In this document: positions 62,167-64,000 of the stretch, piece after piece
Numbering within the stretch: position 1 is the first letter of the stretch
Layout of the letters: every line of letters starts with the position of its first letter
Source of the DNA: Pollutimonas sp036675275
Lineage (GTDB): Bacteria; Pseudomonadota; Gammaproteobacteria; Burkholderiales; Burkholderiaceae_B
DNA length: 64,000 bases
Assembly (NCBI GenBank): GCA_036675275.1
Contig: JAKFFG010000032.1
Coordinates: 5,891 to 69,890, forward strand
Reading direction: 5' to 3'
The notes under the pieces: generated by a model
Database searches by the model: none
Seen by the model: only the letters and a program-made list of their open reading frames with translations
What the model was told of the DNA's origin: nothing
Made by a program: the position numbers and the translations under genes

Positions 62167-63657
62167 ATGGACTATCTACTTGCCGCCGTTGACCTCGGAT
62201 CCAATAGTTTCCGGCTTTCAATCGGACGCGTCGTACAACAGGACGGCATTGCGCAAATCTATGCCATCGATCGCCTCAAAGAGTCAGTCAGGCTGGCTGC
62301 GGGCCTGGACGACGACAACGTCATCAATGAAGAGGCCATCGAGCGCGCCATTACGGTACTGAAGCGATTTGGCGAGCGCCTGGCGGGCTTTCACCCCAAT
62401 CGCGTACGCGCCGTGGCCACCAATACTTTTCGCATCGCCAGCAATGCCGACGAAATATTGCCGCGTGCCGAAGCGGCCCTCGGTTTTCCCATCGAAGTCA
62501 TTGCGGGGCAGGAAGAAGCCCGCCTCATTTTCTCCGGCATTACAAACGAACTCCCTCCGTCGGCGAATCGCCGGCTGATGATAGACATAGGCGGAGGATC
62601 CACCGAAGTCATTATCGGCAAAGGGTTCCAGCCCATACACATGTCCTCGCTTTTCATGGGATGTGTCAGCTATACGCGCCAGTTTTTCTCCGATGGGCGT
62701 ATCACCGAATTGCGAATGGAGCAGGCGCAGCTTGCCGCGCGGCGCGAGTTTGAAACCATTTCCAGGCAATACCGCAGGACAGGATGGCAAGAGGCTTATG
62801 GTTCGTCAGGCACCGCCAAAGGCTTGCTGGCGGTGTTGATCGAAGGAGGCATGTCCAAGAAAGGCATCACGCTGGACGGAATGGAAAAGCTCAAGGCCAA
62901 ACTCGTCAAAGACGGCAAGGTCATCATGAGCGAACTGCCTGGCCTGAAACACGACCGTTCGCTGGTGTTGCCGGGCGGCCTTGCCATCATGATGGCGGCG
63001 TTCCAGGAACTCAAGATCAAGCTGATGCTGCCCGGCGAAGGCGCCCTGCGCGTCGGCGTGCTGTACGATTTGCTGGGACGCGACTCGCAGCATGACAAAC
63101 GGGACGAAACCGTGCGCCAGTTCATGAAGCGCTACCATGTCGATCTCAACCAGTCCAGCCGGGTTAAGCGCGCGGCACTTGATTTCTTCTCACAGCTGGG
63201 TTTGCCCGAAGGCCCCGACAAGCAGGAGCTGGAGCGCACCCTGGGCTGGGTCGCCGATCTGCACGAAATTGGAATCAGCATCGCCCATGCCGACTATCAC
63301 AAGCATGGCGCCTATATTCTTCAACATGCCGACATGCCGGGTTTCTCAAACGACGACCAGATCATGCTGTCCCTGTTCGCGCTGGGACACCAGGGCAAGC
63401 TCAGCAAAATTCAAGGCCGCGATCCGTCCCGTGCCAAGTGGCTCACCCTGTTCTGCCTGCGGCTTGCCGTGCTGTTGTCGCGGCGGCGTGATGATCCGGC
63501 ATCCCTGCCCATTTCCATAGAAGCCAATGGGCACAGTATCCGGCTGAATGTCGATGAATCGTGGTTGCAGCGCCACCCTCTCACCGAATTCTCGCTGCAG
63601 GCCGAAAAACGCGAATGGAACAAAGCCGGATTCGAGTTCGAGGTAAATCCGACCTGA
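62167..63657 (+). CDS. ppx: Exopolyphosphatase Ppx/GppA
   Basis: 496 residues, ASKHA-fold. The phosphate-1 loop is AAVDLGSNSFRLSIGR, with IDIGGGSTEVI downstream and the C-terminal HD-type helical domain after residue 320. It degrades polyphosphate from its ends. The start at 62167 is chosen to place the ASKHA motif at the N-terminus; the 62140 start adds nine atypical residues. It is divergent from ppk. Confidence 0.93.
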   Translation: MDYLLAAVDLGSNSFRLSIGRVVQQDGIAQIYAIDRLKESVRLAAGLDDDNVINEEAIERAITVLKRFGERLAGFHPNRVRAVATNTFRIASNADEILPRAEAALGFPIEVIAGQEEARLIFSGITNELPPSANRRLMIDIGGGSTEVIIGKGFQPIHMSSLFMGCVSYTRQFFSDGRITELRMEQAQLAARREFETISRQYRRTGWQEAYGSSGTAKGLLAVLIEGGMSKKGITLDGMEKLKAKLVKDGKVIMSELPGLKHDRSLVLPGGLAIMMAAFQELKIKLMLPGEGALRVGVLYDLLGRDSQHDKRDETVRQFMKRYHVDLNQSSRVKRAALDFFSQLGLPEGPDKQELERTLGWVADLHEIGISIAHADYHKHGAYILQHADMPGFSNDDQIMLSLFALGHQGKLSKIQGRDPSRAKWLTLFCLRLAVLLSRRRDDPASLPISIEANGHSIRLNVDESWLQRHPLTEFSLQAEKREWNKAGFEFEVNPT

Positions 63658-64000
63658 AAACGTTGCGGTCTAGCGCATTTTCGATCGAGGAGCTTACAAG
63701 GCTCGCTGCAGCGCGCAGGCGTTGGGGAGGGCTTTTGGTTCTTGAGAAAGGCGGGTGTGCCGGGGGCTGTTCCGGCTTCACGCGCTACGCCCTGGCGTTG
63801 CCAGGGTACCCATTACGCTCAGTCCCAGCGAGGCGGGCGCGGAACTCGCCCGGTCGGGCCAGTGGCCCGACACCCGTCGGGCTTGTATAGTTTTTTTGCG
63901 CCTTCGGTGCAACACTGAAGGCGCTGGGGTGGAGGGACCCCCGTCGGTATCGACCGTATACGCGGATCGACTGTTTGAGAAAGCTCCCACCCCGCCTGCT
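63658..64000. other. Intergenic region with several hairpins at the window end
   Basis: 343 bases after ppx with no gene I can support. Hairpins: CCCTGGC/GCCAGGG (63790-63806); GCCCGAC/GTCGGGC (63865-63882), followed eight bases later by a run of seven T (63891-63897), a weak ppx terminator candidate; and GCGCCTTC/GAAGGCGC with inner pairs (63898-63924). The minus-strand frame at 63778-63990 has no recognisable domain. Confidence 0.5.

Noticed and set aside
63778..63990. 70-residue minus-strand ORF after ppx
   Set aside because: It runs through several hairpins, has no domain, and its composition is that of G+C-rich intergenic DNA.

Overview
The window looks like chromosomal DNA of a betaproteobacterium of the order Burkholderiales, most likely family Alcaligenaceae (relatives of Bordetella, Achromobacter and Pusillimonas). 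This is inferred from two Bug-type tripartite tricarboxylate receptors next to CaiB/RraA/LysR catabolic genes, a three-domain indolepyruvate ferredoxin oxidoreductase, a pst-ppk-ppx block with ppk and ppx divergent, and moderately high G+C. No 16S gene or other species marker is present.

Layout. 0-4.7 kb: the 3' part of sixA, then a leftward operon for the carboxyspermidine route to (nor)spermidine (XRE regulator, nspC, LYS1-like dehydrogenase), a YSC84 lipoprotein and a YnfA membrane protein. 4.7-9.0 kb: an arsenic cluster, arsH and an MFS pump leftward, arsR-arsC-arsB rightward. 9.0-24.5 kb: an accessory stretch of catabolic cassettes and gene relics, bounded by a near-copy of the tRNA-Arg 3' part at 8980-8998 and the intact tRNA-Arg(TCT) at 24467-24543. 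It holds GntR/dehydrogenase/Bug/RraA; an IS3 scrap, a broken 2-hydroxyacid dehydrogenase and a headless Lrp; a metallo-beta-lactamase-fold enzyme; LysR/SDR/Ohr; an AhpD-like protein with a cupin relic; a LysR-controlled UGSC-protein operon with a CaiB transferase and Bug receptor; and relics of trxB and map.

24.7-45 kb: pldA; indolepyruvate oxidoreductase with its LysR; a branched-chain/aromatic amino acid ABC transporter whose two permeases are fused; an LtaS-like sulfatase-fold enzyme; a TerC-CBS-CorC protein; tRNA-Pro(TGG) with a strong terminator; an operon of LON-domain protein, enoyl-CoA hydratase, GST and acyl-CoA synthetase; creA and an alpha/beta hydrolase. 45-50 kb: a polar amino acid ABC transporter joined to a cysteine synthase/desulfhydrase-like PLP enzyme, preceded by IclR. 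50-56 kb: an AMP-ligase N-terminal fragment, BetT, DoxX, RssA, and a subtilase followed by a small stand-alone I9-like protein. 56-64 kb: pstSCAB and ppk with PHO boxes, then ppx.

The parts most worth a second look are the probable tRNA-Arg island with its scars, the UGSC two-protein operon, the subtilase/I9-like pair, the polyamine operon led by an antitoxin-like regulator, and the transporter-PLP enzyme operon. All calls come from reading the sequence; no database search was run.
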